DNA from: Cryptosporangium phraense
GTDB taxonomy: Bacteria > Actinomycetota > Actinomycetes > Mycobacteriales > Cryptosporangiaceae
Length of the DNA stretch: 64,000 nt
Assembly: GCF_006912135.1 (NCBI RefSeq)
Contig: NZ_VIRS01000027.1
Location: 33,395 to 97,394 of the forward strand
Direction of reading: 5' to 3'
This document shows positions 24,298-32,212 of this stretch, piece by piece. The first letter of the stretch is position 1. Each line of letters opens with the position of its first letter. The notes beneath the pieces are model-generated. The model saw only the letters and a program-made list of their open reading frames with translations, was not told the origin of the DNA and made no database searches. The position numbers and the translations under genes were made by a program.

Positions 24298-25332
24298 ATG
24301 CAGTACATCAAGCTCGGCACCACCGGCCTCGACGTCTCCCCGATCGCGATCGGCGCGATGACCTACGGCGACCCCGGCCGCGGCCACCCGGTCTGGTCGC
24401 TCGACGAGGAGGTCAGCCGCCCGCTGATCAAGCACGCGCTCGAATCCGGCATCAACTTCTTCGACACCGCGAACCTGTACTCGTACGGCTCCAGCGAAGA
24501 GATCCTCGGTCGCGCGCTGAACGACTTCGCGAACCGCGACGAGGTCGTCGTCGCGACCAAGCTGCGCCACCCGATGCGGCCGGGTCCGAACGCGACCGGC
24601 CTCTCGCGCAAGGCGATCATGACCGAGGTCGAGCACAGCCTCCGGCGGCTCGGCACCGACTACATCGACCTGTACCAGATCCACCGCAACGACCACGCGA
24701 CGCCGCTGGAGGAAACCCTCGAGGCCCTGCACGACCTGGTGAAGGCCGGCAAGGTCCGCTACCTCGGGGCCTCGTCGATGCGCGCCTGGGAGTTCGCCAA
24801 GGCCCTCCACCTGCAGAAACAGCACGGCTGGGCGCGCTTCGTGACGATGCAGCACCACTACAACCTGCTCGCCCGCGAGGAGGAGCGCGAGATGATCCCG
24901 CTCTGCCTCGACGAAGGCGTCGGCACGGTGATCTGGAGCCCGCTGGCCCGCGGCCGGCTGGCCCGCGCCTGGGACGACGCGAAGTCGACCGCCCGGGCCG
25001 AGACCGACGGCGCGTACGCGGACCTGCTCTACGTGTCACCCGACGCCGACCGGGCGATCGTCGACGCGGTCGGCGCGATCGCGGACGCGCGCGGGGTCAG
25101 CCGGGCGCAGGTGGCCCTGGCCTGGCTACGAAGCCAGCCGGTGGTCACCGCTCCGCTGGTCGGCGCCAACTCGATGGCCCAGATCGACGACGCCGTCGCG
25201 TCGCTGGAGATCGAGCTGACCACGTCCGAGCTCGAGCAGCTGCAGCGGCCGTACACCCCCCGCTACGACTGGCAGGGCATCTCCGACGAGGCCGAGCTGC
25301 AGAAGCTCAGGGAGCAGATCCCGGGCTACTGA
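24298..25332 (+). CDS. Aldo/keto reductase
   Basis: A 344-residue AKR (NADPH-dependent TIM-barrel reductase). Catalytic pattern: FFDTANLYSYGSSEEILGRA (Asp and Tyr), VVVATKLRHP (Lys) and LYQIHRNDHATPLEETLEAL (His). The NADP-binding end includes PLVGANSMAQIDDAVASLEI. It resembles the YghZ/Kvbeta-like AKRs. ATG at 24298 selected from the conserved start MQYIKLGTTGLDVSPIAIGA; GGAAGG precedes it. Confidence 0.9.
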   Translation: MQYIKLGTTGLDVSPIAIGAMTYGDPGRGHPVWSLDEEVSRPLIKHALESGINFFDTANLYSYGSSEEILGRALNDFANRDEVVVATKLRHPMRPGPNATGLSRKAIMTEVEHSLRRLGTDYIDLYQIHRNDHATPLEETLEALHDLVKAGKVRYLGASSMRAWEFAKALHLQKQHGWARFVTMQHHYNLLAREEEREMIPLCLDEGVGTVIWSPLARGRLARAWDDAKSTARAETDGAYADLLYVSPDADRAIVDAVGAIADARGVSRAQVALAWLRSQPVVTAPLVGANSMAQIDDAVASLEIELTTSELEQLQRPYTPRYDWQGISDEAELQKLREQIPGY

Positions 25333-25762
25333 GCCGCTCGACCGCGGCCACCAGCTCGATCAACGGGCGCCGGCTGTCGAGTTCGAGCGTCGCCCGCCGG
25401 CGTAGCAGCGGCTCGACCGACCGCACGTACCCCTCGATCTCGGCCCGCTGCTCCGGCGTCCGCCCGTACGGATTCGTCGACCGTCGGCGTACGCGTTCCA
25501 GCAGCACGGAGACCGGTGCGCTGAGCAGCACCACGTGCTCGAAGCGGTCGTAGAACCGGCCTTGGTTGTCGACGGCGCCGGACACCACGACGTCGGCATG
25601 CTCGGCGAGGAGCCGAGCCATCCGGGGTTCGTTCCAGCGGCCGTCGGGCCCGGTCCAACCGTCGTAGTCCGTGTCGACGGTGAGGTACCCCCGCGCGCGG
25701 AGCGCCTCGAGAAGCGACGTCTTGCCCGCACCGGACATGCCGGTGACCAGGATCCGCGCCAT
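25307..25762 (-). CDS. P-loop kinase-like ATP-binding protein
   Basis: A 151-residue nucleoside/shikimate-kinase-like P-loop protein. Walker A is GMSGAGKTS at residues 8-16, followed by LTVDTDYDGWTGPDGRW and a lid-like segment LERVRRRSTNPYGRTPEQRA. Substrate unknown. It ends inside the AKR gene's 3' end (26-base convergent overlap) and starts two bases after the TetR stop, so it is probably cotranscribed with that regulator. Confidence 0.75.
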   Translation of the reverse strand: MARILVTGMSGAGKTSLLEALRARGYLTVDTDYDGWTGPDGRWNEPRMARLLAEHADVVVSGAVDNQGRFYDRFEHVVLLSAPVSVLLERVRRRSTNPYGRTPEQRAEIEGYVRSVEPLLRRRATLELDSRRPLIELVAAVERLSSPGSAP

Positions 25763-25763
25763 C

Positions 25764-26345
25764 TCAGCTCAGCGTGGCGGTGGCGGCGCGGAGATCGTCG
25801 AGGGCGGCCAGCGTGTGCTGGGCGAGGTCGGTGCCGTCGGTGCCGTCGGACCAGTCGGCGAAGCCCTGCTTGAACGCGAGAACCCCGAGCTCGGCCGCGA
25901 GTCGCGCGGTCGGGCCGGGGACCCCGCGGCCGACCAGCGCGTCGGTCATCGCGACGGCCAGCCCGACGTGCTTGAGCGCGTCCCGCTCCTGGAGCTCGGC
26001 GCTGGCCGCGACCGCGGCCTTGATGCGCGGGCCGAGCTCCCGGTTGGCCGGGCCCATCGCGCCGGACGCGCGCTCGAGGCCGGCCGCCACCGCTTCGAGC
26101 GGCGTGGCCTCCGTCGGCGCCTCCCGGATCCCCTCCGCGAGCAGCGTGCTCAACGTCTCCTGGCCTGCGGCCAGGACCTCCCGCTTGTCCGCGAAATGCC
26201 GGAAGAACGTACTTCGGGTGACGCCGGCCCGCTCGGCGATCTGGGCGACGGTCGTCTCGTCGTAGCCCTGCTCGGTGAACAGGTCGACGGCGGCGACGAC
26301 GAGTCGCTCGCGTGCCCCCGGTTCCCATCGCGCCATGCGTGCCAT
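25764..26345 (-). CDS. TetR family regulator
   Basis: A 193-residue TetR protein: RERLVVAAVDLFTEQGYDET, then TVAQIAERAGVTRSTFFRHF as HTH (about residues 12-52). It is divergent from an SDR gene; two 20-base palindromes lie between the genes. The start could also be the second Met (26336). Probably autoregulatory and also controls the reductase. Confidence 0.85.
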   Translation of the reverse strand: MARMARWEPGARERLVVAAVDLFTEQGYDETTVAQIAERAGVTRSTFFRHFADKREVLAAGQETLSTLLAEGIREAPTEATPLEAVAAGLERASGAMGPANRELGPRIKAAVAASAELQERDALKHVGLAVAMTDALVGRGVPGPTARLAAELGVLAFKQGFADWSDGTDGTDLAQHTLAALDDLRAATATLS

Positions 26346-26352
26346 TCTAGGC

Positions 26353-26404
26353 GATGCGACATGTGTCCCATCGCGGTGTACAGTGATGCGACATGAGTCC
26401 CATC
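26353..26404. promoter_or_regulatory. Tandem TetR operators
   Basis: Two 20-base sites 32 bases apart: GATGCGACA-TG-TGTCCCATC (26353-26372) and GATGCGACA-TG-AGTCCCATC (26385-26404). The second includes the ATG of the SDR gene (26393), so bound repressor would cover its start. Confidence 0.75.
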
Positions 26405-27280
26405 ACTGTTTTCGTCACCGGCGGTACCGGCACGATCGGCTCGGCCGTGGTCGCCGAGTTGCTCAGCGCCGGCCACTCCGTCGTCGCCCTCGCCCGCTCG
26501 GACAGCTCCGAGCAGGCCCTGAAGTCCGCCGGGGCCGAGGTCCTGCGCGGATCGCTGGCCGACCTCGACGTCCTCCGCGCCGGCGCCGCGCAGGCCGACG
26601 GCGTCATCAGCCTGGCCTTCGGCCGCGACTACGGCACCCCGGAGGCGCTGGCCGCCTCCATCGCCGAGGAGACCGCGGCCATGGCGACGTTGGGGGAGGC
26701 GCTGATCGGCAGCGACCGGCCGATCGTCAGCGTGTCCGGGACGCCGTGGGTGCCCGGGCGGGCGTCCACCGAAGCCGACCCGGCGCCGACCGACGGACCG
26801 GTCGGGCAACGCGGCCGGTCGATCAACGCGCTGCTGGCGCTGGCGTCGCAGGGCGTGCGCGCGACCGCGGTGCGGATGCCCCGGACCGTCCACAACCAGG
26901 GCCGGGGCGGCTTCGCCGGCCTGCTGACCGAGGCGGCCCGGCGGACCGGGATCGCCGGCTACCCGGGGGACGGGACCCAGCGGTGGCCGGCCGTGCACGC
27001 GCTCGACGCGGCGGTGCTGTTCCGGCTGGCGCTGGAGTCGGCGCCGGCCGGGACCGTGTGGCACGCGGTCGCCGACGAGGGGGACGCGGTGCGGGACATC
27101 GCGTCGGTCGTCGGGCGGCGCTTGGGGCTGCCGGTGGAGTCCGTGCCGGAGGAGACGTTCGGCCCGTTCGGCCCGATCTTCGCGATGGATCAGCCGTCGA
27201 GCAGCGTCCTCACCCGTGAGACGCTCGGGTGGCAGCCGACCCACCCGAGCCTGCTGACGGACCTGGAGAACATCGAGTGA
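26393..27280 (+). CDS. NAD(P)-dependent SDR (epimerase/dehydratase type)
   Basis: A 295-residue extended-type short-chain dehydrogenase. The Rossmann motif is VFVTGGTGTIGSAVVAELL; later ALARSDSSEQALKSAGAEVL and WPAVHALDAAVLFRLALES, the latter matching the NmrA/epimerase group that includes YwnB-like and nucleoside-sugar-independent reductases. No YxxxK pair is obvious, so it may be a redox sensor or atypical reductase. The start lies within an operator of the adjacent TetR gene. Confidence 0.8.
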   Translation: MSPITVFVTGGTGTIGSAVVAELLSAGHSVVALARSDSSEQALKSAGAEVLRGSLADLDVLRAGAAQADGVISLAFGRDYGTPEALAASIAEETAAMATLGEALIGSDRPIVSVSGTPWVPGRASTEADPAPTDGPVGQRGRSINALLALASQGVRATAVRMPRTVHNQGRGGFAGLLTEAARRTGIAGYPGDGTQRWPAVHALDAAVLFRLALESAPAGTVWHAVADEGDAVRDIASVVGRRLGLPVESVPEETFGPFGPIFAMDQPSSSVLTRETLGWQPTHPSLLTDLENIE

Positions 27281-27384
27281 CCCGCCCTCGCCCGCGGTGA
27301 GTGGGTCGGAGCGTGTCAGGGGGCGGTCAGGGATGTCAGCGGGGTATCAGCGTCCTGGCAGCGGGGCGGGCCAGAGTTCTCACC

Positions 27385-28359
27385 ATGACCACTGACCTGG
27401 TGATCGAGGCCGACGGCCTGATCAAGAACTTCGGCGCAACCAAGGCGCTGCAGGGCGTCGACATCGCCGTCGAGCGGGGAACCATCCTCGGCGTCCTCGG
27501 TCCCAACGGCGCAGGCAAGACCACTGCCGTGCGCATCCTCTCCACGCTCCTGCGGCCGGACGGCGGCTCGGCCCGCATCGCCGGCTACGACGTCGTCAAG
27601 AACGCCGAGCGGGTCCGCGAGGCGATCGGCCTCACCGGCCAGTACGCCTCGGTCGACGAGGACCTCACCGGCCGCCAGAACCTCGAGTTGTTCGGCGTCC
27701 TGCTGGACCTGGGCCGGAAGGGCGCCCAGAAGCGCGCCGCCGAGCTGCTCGAGTGGTTCGACCTCACCGACGCGGCCGGACGGCGGGCCAAGACCTACTC
27801 CGGCGGCATGCGACGCCGCCTCGACCTGGCCGCGAGTCTGGTCGGCCGCCCGGACGTCATCTTCCTCGACGAGCCGACGACCGGCCTCGACCCGAGCAAG
27901 CGCGAAGACATGTGGAACGTCGTCCGGACGCTCGTCCGCGAAGGCTCCACCGTGCTGCTCACCACCCAGTACCTCGAAGAAGCCGAGGCGCTCGCGGACG
28001 AGATCACGGTGATCGACCACGGCGTCGTCATCGCCCACGACACCCCCGAGGCGCTCAAGCGCGTCGTCGGTGGCTCGACCCTCGAGGTCCGGCCGTCGAA
28101 CCCCGAAGACCTGGAAGACGCGGCGAACATCCTCAACCAGGTCTCCACCGGCGCCCCCGCCGACCAGATCCGCAAGGGCGTCCTCGCCGTCCCGGTCCAC
28201 GACGACGAGGCCCTCACCGCCACCGTCGCCCGGCTGGCCACCGCCGGCATCCCGGTCACCGAGCTCTCGCTCCACCTGCCCAGCCTCGACGAAGTCTTCT
28301 TCTCCCTCACCGGCCGGACGGCCTCCGCCGACGACACCACCAAGGAGGTCGCGGCATGA
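27385..28359 (+). CDS. ABC exporter ATP-binding protein, DrrA type
   Basis: A 324-residue ATPase. Walker A GPNGAGKTT near residue 40, Q-loop TGQYASVDEDLTGRQNLELF, signature YSGGMRRRLDLAASL, Walker B VIFLDEPTTGLD and switch His in VLLTTQYLEEAE. The C-terminal extension LPSLDEVFFSLTG is the CREEM-like regulatory tail of daunorubicin-resistance DrrA proteins. The permease start overlaps the stop as ATGA, so the pair forms one transporter for hydrophobic compounds. Confidence 0.92.
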   Translation: MTTDLVIEADGLIKNFGATKALQGVDIAVERGTILGVLGPNGAGKTTAVRILSTLLRPDGGSARIAGYDVVKNAERVREAIGLTGQYASVDEDLTGRQNLELFGVLLDLGRKGAQKRAAELLEWFDLTDAAGRRAKTYSGGMRRRLDLAASLVGRPDVIFLDEPTTGLDPSKREDMWNVVRTLVREGSTVLLTTQYLEEAEALADEITVIDHGVVIAHDTPEALKRVVGGSTLEVRPSNPEDLEDAANILNQVSTGAPADQIRKGVLAVPVHDDEALTATVARLATAGIPVTELSLHLPSLDEVFFSLTGRTASADDTTKEVAA

Positions 28360-29180
28360 CCACCACGCTGACCAGCCCCGACGAGACCCGCACGACCACC
28401 GGGTCGGCCCGCACGCGCAAGCCGTTCCGCCTGGTCAGGCACTCGCTGGCGCTCACGAAACGCAGCCTGATCAAGACCTGGCACACGCCAGAGGCGCTGA
28501 TCGACGTGACGATCCAGCCGGCGATCTTCCTCGTCATCTTCGTGTTCATCTTCGGCAAGTCGGTCTCCGGCACGACCCACGACTACCTGCAGCTCCTCCT
28601 GCCCGGCATCCTCGCCCAGAGCATCGCCACCGGCGCGATCGCGATCGGCGTCAACCTCAACACCGACATGGAGAAGGGTCTGTTCGACCGGTTCCGGTCG
28701 CTGCCGATCCCCCGCTCCGCGCCGCTGATCGGCGCCGTGCTCGGCGACGTCGTGCGGTACGTGATCGTCACGATCTCGACGCTCGCCGTCGGCTACGCGA
28801 TGGGCTACCGGATCGACTCCAACCCGCTGGCGGCGGTGGCCGCGGCCGCGCTCGCGGTGGTGTTCGCGCTGTCGCTGAGCTGGGCCTCGGTGTTCGTCGG
28901 CATGATCGCCCGGACCTCCGGCGCGGTGCAGGGAATCATGTTCCTGATCGTGTTGCCGCTGAGCTTCGCGTCCAACATGTTCGTCGGCATCGACCAGCTG
29001 CCGGGCTGGATGCAGGGCTTCGTGAAGGTCAACCCGATCACGCACCTGGTCAGCTCGATGCGCGGGCTCTTCGACGGCACCCCGGTCGGCAACCACATCT
29101 GGTGGACCCTGGCCTGGTGCGTCGGCCTGGTCGCGGTCTTCATGCCGCTGGCGCTGCGCGCCTACCGGCGCAAGGTCTGA
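28356..29180 (+). CDS. ABC exporter permease, DrrB/ABC-2 type
   Basis: A 274-residue ABC-2 membrane protein with about six helices, e.g. IQPAIFLVIFVFIFGKSVSG, LLPGILAQSIATGAIAIGVN and IMFLIVLPLSFASNMFVGID, the last being part of the ABC-2 signature, followed by LPGWMQGFVKVNPITHLVSS. RBS AAGGAGG lies inside the DrrA-like gene. Works with the upstream ATPase. A strong terminator follows. Confidence 0.92.
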   Translation: MTTTLTSPDETRTTTGSARTRKPFRLVRHSLALTKRSLIKTWHTPEALIDVTIQPAIFLVIFVFIFGKSVSGTTHDYLQLLLPGILAQSIATGAIAIGVNLNTDMEKGLFDRFRSLPIPRSAPLIGAVLGDVVRYVIVTISTLAVGYAMGYRIDSNPLAAVAAAALAVVFALSLSWASVFVGMIARTSGAVQGIMFLIVLPLSFASNMFVGIDQLPGWMQGFVKVNPITHLVSSMRGLFDGTPVGNHIWWTLAWCVGLVAVFMPLALRAYRRKV

Positions 29181-29193
29181 CCCTCCCGAACGA

Positions 29194-29225
29194 CGCCTGC
29201 GGCCTTTCGAGGCCGCAGGCGTTTT
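29194..29225 (+). terminator. Terminator after ABC exporter genes
   Basis: Perfect 12-base arms CGCCTGCGGCCT and AGGCCGCAGGCG with a TTCG tetraloop, followed by TTTTG. A textbook intrinsic terminator. Confidence 0.9.
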
Positions 29226-29226
29226 G

Positions 29227-29712
29227 TCATGCGGACGCCTGTCGCGCGCGGTAGTTGCGGGTCTTGTGACGATTGCCGCAGGACTCCATGCCGCACCAGC
29301 GTCCGAAGCCGTTGCGTGAGTTGTCGTAGAACGCCCAGCGGCAGTCGGGTGCCGCGCAGAGCTTGAGCCGCTTCCAGTCGCCCCGGGCCACGCTCTCGGC
29401 CACGGTCCGCAGTATTTCGTCCATCCACGGCGAGCCCGTGTCGCCGGTCGTGCGTAGCTGGCCCTCCGGGTCCGGGCGGAGTCGCAGCGGGTAGTTCGCC
29501 AGCGCGTCGGCATCGCCGGCGACGGCCCGCCGCAGCGCGGTGCGCAGGTCTCTGGCCGCGGTCAGGTCGTCCGACGGCTCCAGGCCGTGCGCGGCCAGCC
29601 AGTCCGAGAGCACCTCGGGGGACGTCAACCGGTCGCCGGGCACGTGGATCTCGCCGTGCCGGCTGAACGACCGCTCGTCGACCGTGTTGAGGAACTCCTC
29701 GACCACCTTCAC
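29227..29712 (-). CDS. CGNR zinc-finger regulator (DUF1470 type)
   Basis: A 161-residue protein with N-terminal ABATE (stress-sensor) domain and C-terminal CGNR zinc finger. The finger has Cys pairs in LCAAPDCRWAFYD and RWCGMESCGNRHKTRNYR, where CGNR names the family. These are DNA-binding regulators. It is divergent from an epoxide hydrolase gene with a strong palindrome between, so it probably represses itself and that gene. Confidence 0.85.
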   Translation of the reverse strand: MKVVEEFLNTVDERSFSRHGEIHVPGDRLTSPEVLSDWLAAHGLEPSDDLTAARDLRTALRRAVAGDADALANYPLRLRPDPEGQLRTTGDTGSPWMDEILRTVAESVARGDWKRLKLCAAPDCRWAFYDNSRNGFGRWCGMESCGNRHKTRNYRARQASA

Positions 29713-29729
29713 GACACCACCGTACCCCG

Positions 29730-29762
29730 ATACCGGTGTTGACGAAGCGGCGACACCGGTAT
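29730..29762. promoter_or_regulatory. Probable CGNR-regulator operator
   Basis: Perfect ten-base arms ATACCGGTGT (29730-29739) and ACACCGGTAT (29753-29762) with a 13-base spacer, placed between the CGNR gene and the epoxide hydrolase gene. Confidence 0.65.
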
Positions 29763-29801
29763 TACGGTTCGCTGGTGTCGCTCACGACGTCTGGAGGAAC
29801 G

Positions 29802-30866
29802 ATGCTCACCGTTTCCGACGAAGACCTGGAAGACCTGCGGGCGCGCCTGCGCCGGACCCGCTGGGCCAAGCCGTGGCCGGTCGGCGCCTGGGACGCCGGC
29901 GTCGACGGTGACTACCTGCGCCGGCTCGTCGAGTACTGGGCCACCGACTACGACTGGCGCAAACACGAGGCCGCGATCAACGCGCTGCCCTGGCACGTCG
30001 CCGAGACGTCGCTGCACTACCTACGCTTCGACGCCCAGCGGGACGGCGCACCGGCGCTGCTGCTCGCCAACGGCTGGCCGAGCACGTTCCTGGAGCTGGT
30101 CGGTCTGGCCGAGCGCCTCTCGGCCGACTTCACGGTCGTCGTTCCGCTCCTGCCCGGCTACGCGACCTCGCCGCAGCGGCCGGCTCTCGACGGGCCGCAC
30201 GTACACGAGCTCTGGCACCGGCTCATGCACGACGAGCTCGGCTTCGCCCGCTACGGCGCGCACGGCTCCGACGTCGGCGCCGGGGAGGTCAGCCGGTTGG
30301 GCCAGGCCTTTCCCGACGCGCTCATCGGCGTCCACCTGCTCAGCGTCAGCGAGCCGCCGGACGTCGACCAGAGCGAACTGACGGACTCCGAACGCGCCTA
30401 CCTGAAGTCCCGCGCGGAGTGGGATGCCGCCGAAGGCGGCTACGCCCACGAGCAGCGGACGCGGCCGCTGACCCTGGCCCAGGGGCTGTCCGACTCGCCG
30501 TCGGGGCTGCTGGCCTGGATCGTGGAGAAGCACCGGGCCTGGAGCGACGACTTCGCGAGCTTCAGCGACGACTTCCTGCTGACGCAGGCGTCGCTGTACT
30601 GGTTCACCGACTCGATCTCGACGTCGTTCCGCCCGTACTTCGAGCGCGGGCACGGCCTGGTGCCGCGTCACGAGCGGGTCGACGTGCCGACCGCGCTGGC
30701 GAGGTTCCCGGCCGACCTCGGGGGCGTGCAGCCGCGGAGCTGGGCCGAGCGCTCGTACAACCTCGCCCGGTACCGGGTGATGCCCCGGGGCGGGCACTTC
30801 GCCGCGCACGAGGAGCCGGAGCTGCTCGCCGAGGACATCACCGAGTTCTTCCGTCCGCTCACCTGA
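29802..30866 (+). CDS. Epoxide hydrolase family protein
   Basis: A 354-residue alpha/beta hydrolase of the microsomal-type epoxide hydrolase family (EHN domain). N-terminal EHN: DEDLEDLRARLRRTRWAKPW and YLRRLVEYWATDYDWRKHEA. Oxyanion motif NGWPSTFLEL replaces HGWP. Nucleophile-elbow region YGAHGSDVGAGEVSRLGQAF has Asp as nucleophile, and the C-terminal His is in RGGHFAAHEEPELL. The ATG at 29802 follows GGAGG. Confidence 0.85.
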   Translation: MLTVSDEDLEDLRARLRRTRWAKPWPVGAWDAGVDGDYLRRLVEYWATDYDWRKHEAAINALPWHVAETSLHYLRFDAQRDGAPALLLANGWPSTFLELVGLAERLSADFTVVVPLLPGYATSPQRPALDGPHVHELWHRLMHDELGFARYGAHGSDVGAGEVSRLGQAFPDALIGVHLLSVSEPPDVDQSELTDSERAYLKSRAEWDAAEGGYAHEQRTRPLTLAQGLSDSPSGLLAWIVEKHRAWSDDFASFSDDFLLTQASLYWFTDSISTSFRPYFERGHGLVPRHERVDVPTALARFPADLGGVQPRSWAERSYNLARYRVMPRGGHFAAHEEPELLAEDITEFFRPLT

Positions 30867-31532
30867 GGTCGCGCACGGCCGCGGCGACCGCGGCGTAGTC
30901 CTTCTTGAGGATCGCACCGTGGTTGCTCGCGACCTTCGCGCTGATCTCGACGTTCGGGTTCCGGGCGGTCACCGCGTCCAAGCTCGCGCGGATCCGTTCC
31001 TGCTCGTCGCCCTTGCTGCCGAGCGACGTCCCCGACGCGACGACGTACCGGACCGGCACCGTGATCGCGTCCAGCACCGGGGCCAGCTCGCGTTCGCGGG
31101 AGAGCCGGCCGAGCTCGATGTTGCTGTCGGCCATCTCGTCGGCGGTCATCCGCGGGGTCAGACCGGTCGGCCGTAGCAGCGGCGTGAACCAGCTCATCCG
31201 TCGGAACAGCTTCCGGATGCGCAGCTCCATGGCGTCGTCGAGCCAGTCGTGCGGGAACGCGCCGTCGACCAGGACCGCGCCCGAGGCGCGCGCCGGGTTG
31301 CGGGCCGCCCAATGGGCGGCGAGTAGTCGGCCGAGCGTTTCGAGTGTTTGCCGCGAGCGCGCTCGTCGTAGGTGATGTGCCGGTAGCCGGGGCCCAGGTC
31401 GTCGATGACCCGGCGCCAGTAGCCCTGGGTGGCGAACTGGCCGTTGAGGTAGACGACCGGCGTGCCGGTGCCGCCGGTGTCGGTGACGGCCAGGGCGGTG
31501 TCGTCGATGGAGACCATGCTGGTGTTCGACAT
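30859..31532 (-). pseudogene. Alpha/beta hydrolase with internal deletion
   Basis: The first part (MVSIDDTALAVTDTGGTGTP; VVYLNGQFATQGYWRRVIDD; YDERARGKHSKRSADYS) is a normal alpha/beta hydrolase N-terminus starting at 31532. At about 31322 the frame shifts straight to AAHWAARNPARASGAVLVDG, which lies after the nucleophile elbow. About 35 residues containing the GxSxG serine are gone. The remaining C-terminus continues to 30859 (VRYVVASGTSLGSKGDEQER; KVASNHGAILKKDYAAVAAA). It cannot make an active enzyme. Confidence 0.75.
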
Positions 31533-31545
31533 GTCGATTCCTCCG

Positions 31546-32028
31546 TTACCGGTTGCGGGTGCCGATGGTGACCCGGCCCAGGCCGGTGCTGATCCGGGCC
31601 GGGCCGGTCAGGTGGCCGACCGTGACGTCGCCGGTGTGGGCGGTCACCCGGACGCTGGCGGCCTCGTCGATCCGGACGACGCCGTTCGCGCCCTCGCAGA
31701 CGACGTCGCCGAGGCGACCGACACCGCGGAACTCGGCCGCGACGGCCTTCGCCGCGACGCTCGACCCGGTCGGGACCTGGACGGTCACCTCGACCGAGCC
31801 GGACGGACCGACGAGCGGGTTCTTCTCGACCGGACCGGCGATCCGCAGGACGCCGGCGGCGTACTCGACCGTGGTGCGGTCGGCCGCTTTGGCATCGCGG
31901 CTCCTGGCGGCGTCGGCGGGCCGGATCTCGACCGTGGTGTCGGTGCGGTCGGCGGCGATGACTCGGATGCGACCGGCGGCGATGTCGAGGGAGAGGGAGA
32001 TCGGGGCGGTGGTGGCGAAGCGCTTCAT
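31546..32028 (-). CDS. DUF4097-like protein, probably C-terminally truncated
   Basis: A 160-residue beta-rich protein with the repeating adhesin-like strands of DUF4097: SLSLDIAAGRIRVIAADRTD, then VEVTVQVPTGSSVAAKAVAA and TGDVTVGHLTGPARISTGLG. Family members are usually about 250-280 residues with several more repeats; here the frame ends abruptly at GTRNR. Fourteen bases separate its stop from the hydrolase remnant, so both formed an operon controlled by the divergent GbsR-like gene. Probably degraded. Confidence 0.6.
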   Translation of the reverse strand: MKRFATTAPISLSLDIAAGRIRVIAADRTDTTVEIRPADAARSRDAKAADRTTVEYAAGVLRIAGPVEKNPLVGPSGSVEVTVQVPTGSSVAAKAVAAEFRGVGRLGDVVCEGANGVVRIDEAASVRVTAHTGDVTVGHLTGPARISTGLGRVTIGTRNR

Positions 32029-32068
32029 CGGGGTGTCCTCCTCGTTCTTTCTGACACCCGAAACGCTA

Positions 32069-32190
32069 CGTTGCGTTTGAAAATTGCTCAATGTAACTGA
32101 GGTATTTATGGCGCATCTTGGCCGCTCATAGGCGTGATTTTGTTGCAACCGGGTTGGAATTCAACGCAACGGTTCGTTGCAATGAGATAG
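32069..32190. promoter_or_regulatory. GTTGC-rich repeats, probable GbsR-type operators
   Basis: CGTTGCGTTTGAA (32069-32081) recurs inverted as TTCAACGCAACG (32160-32171), one base shorter. TTGTTGCAACC near 32140 and TTCGTTGCAATG at 32173-32184 repeat the core. They surround both start regions and probably bind the regulator encoded at 32213. Confidence 0.5.
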
Positions 32191-32212
32191 AGGGGAACGC
32201 TACGCTGACGCC

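Noticed and set aside
30668..31312. Open frame across the hydrolase remnant as an alternative intact gene
   Set aside because: Only a short in-frame part (VLVDGAFPHDWLDDAM) is hydrolase-like; the rest is shadow sequence, so it does not restore the gene.
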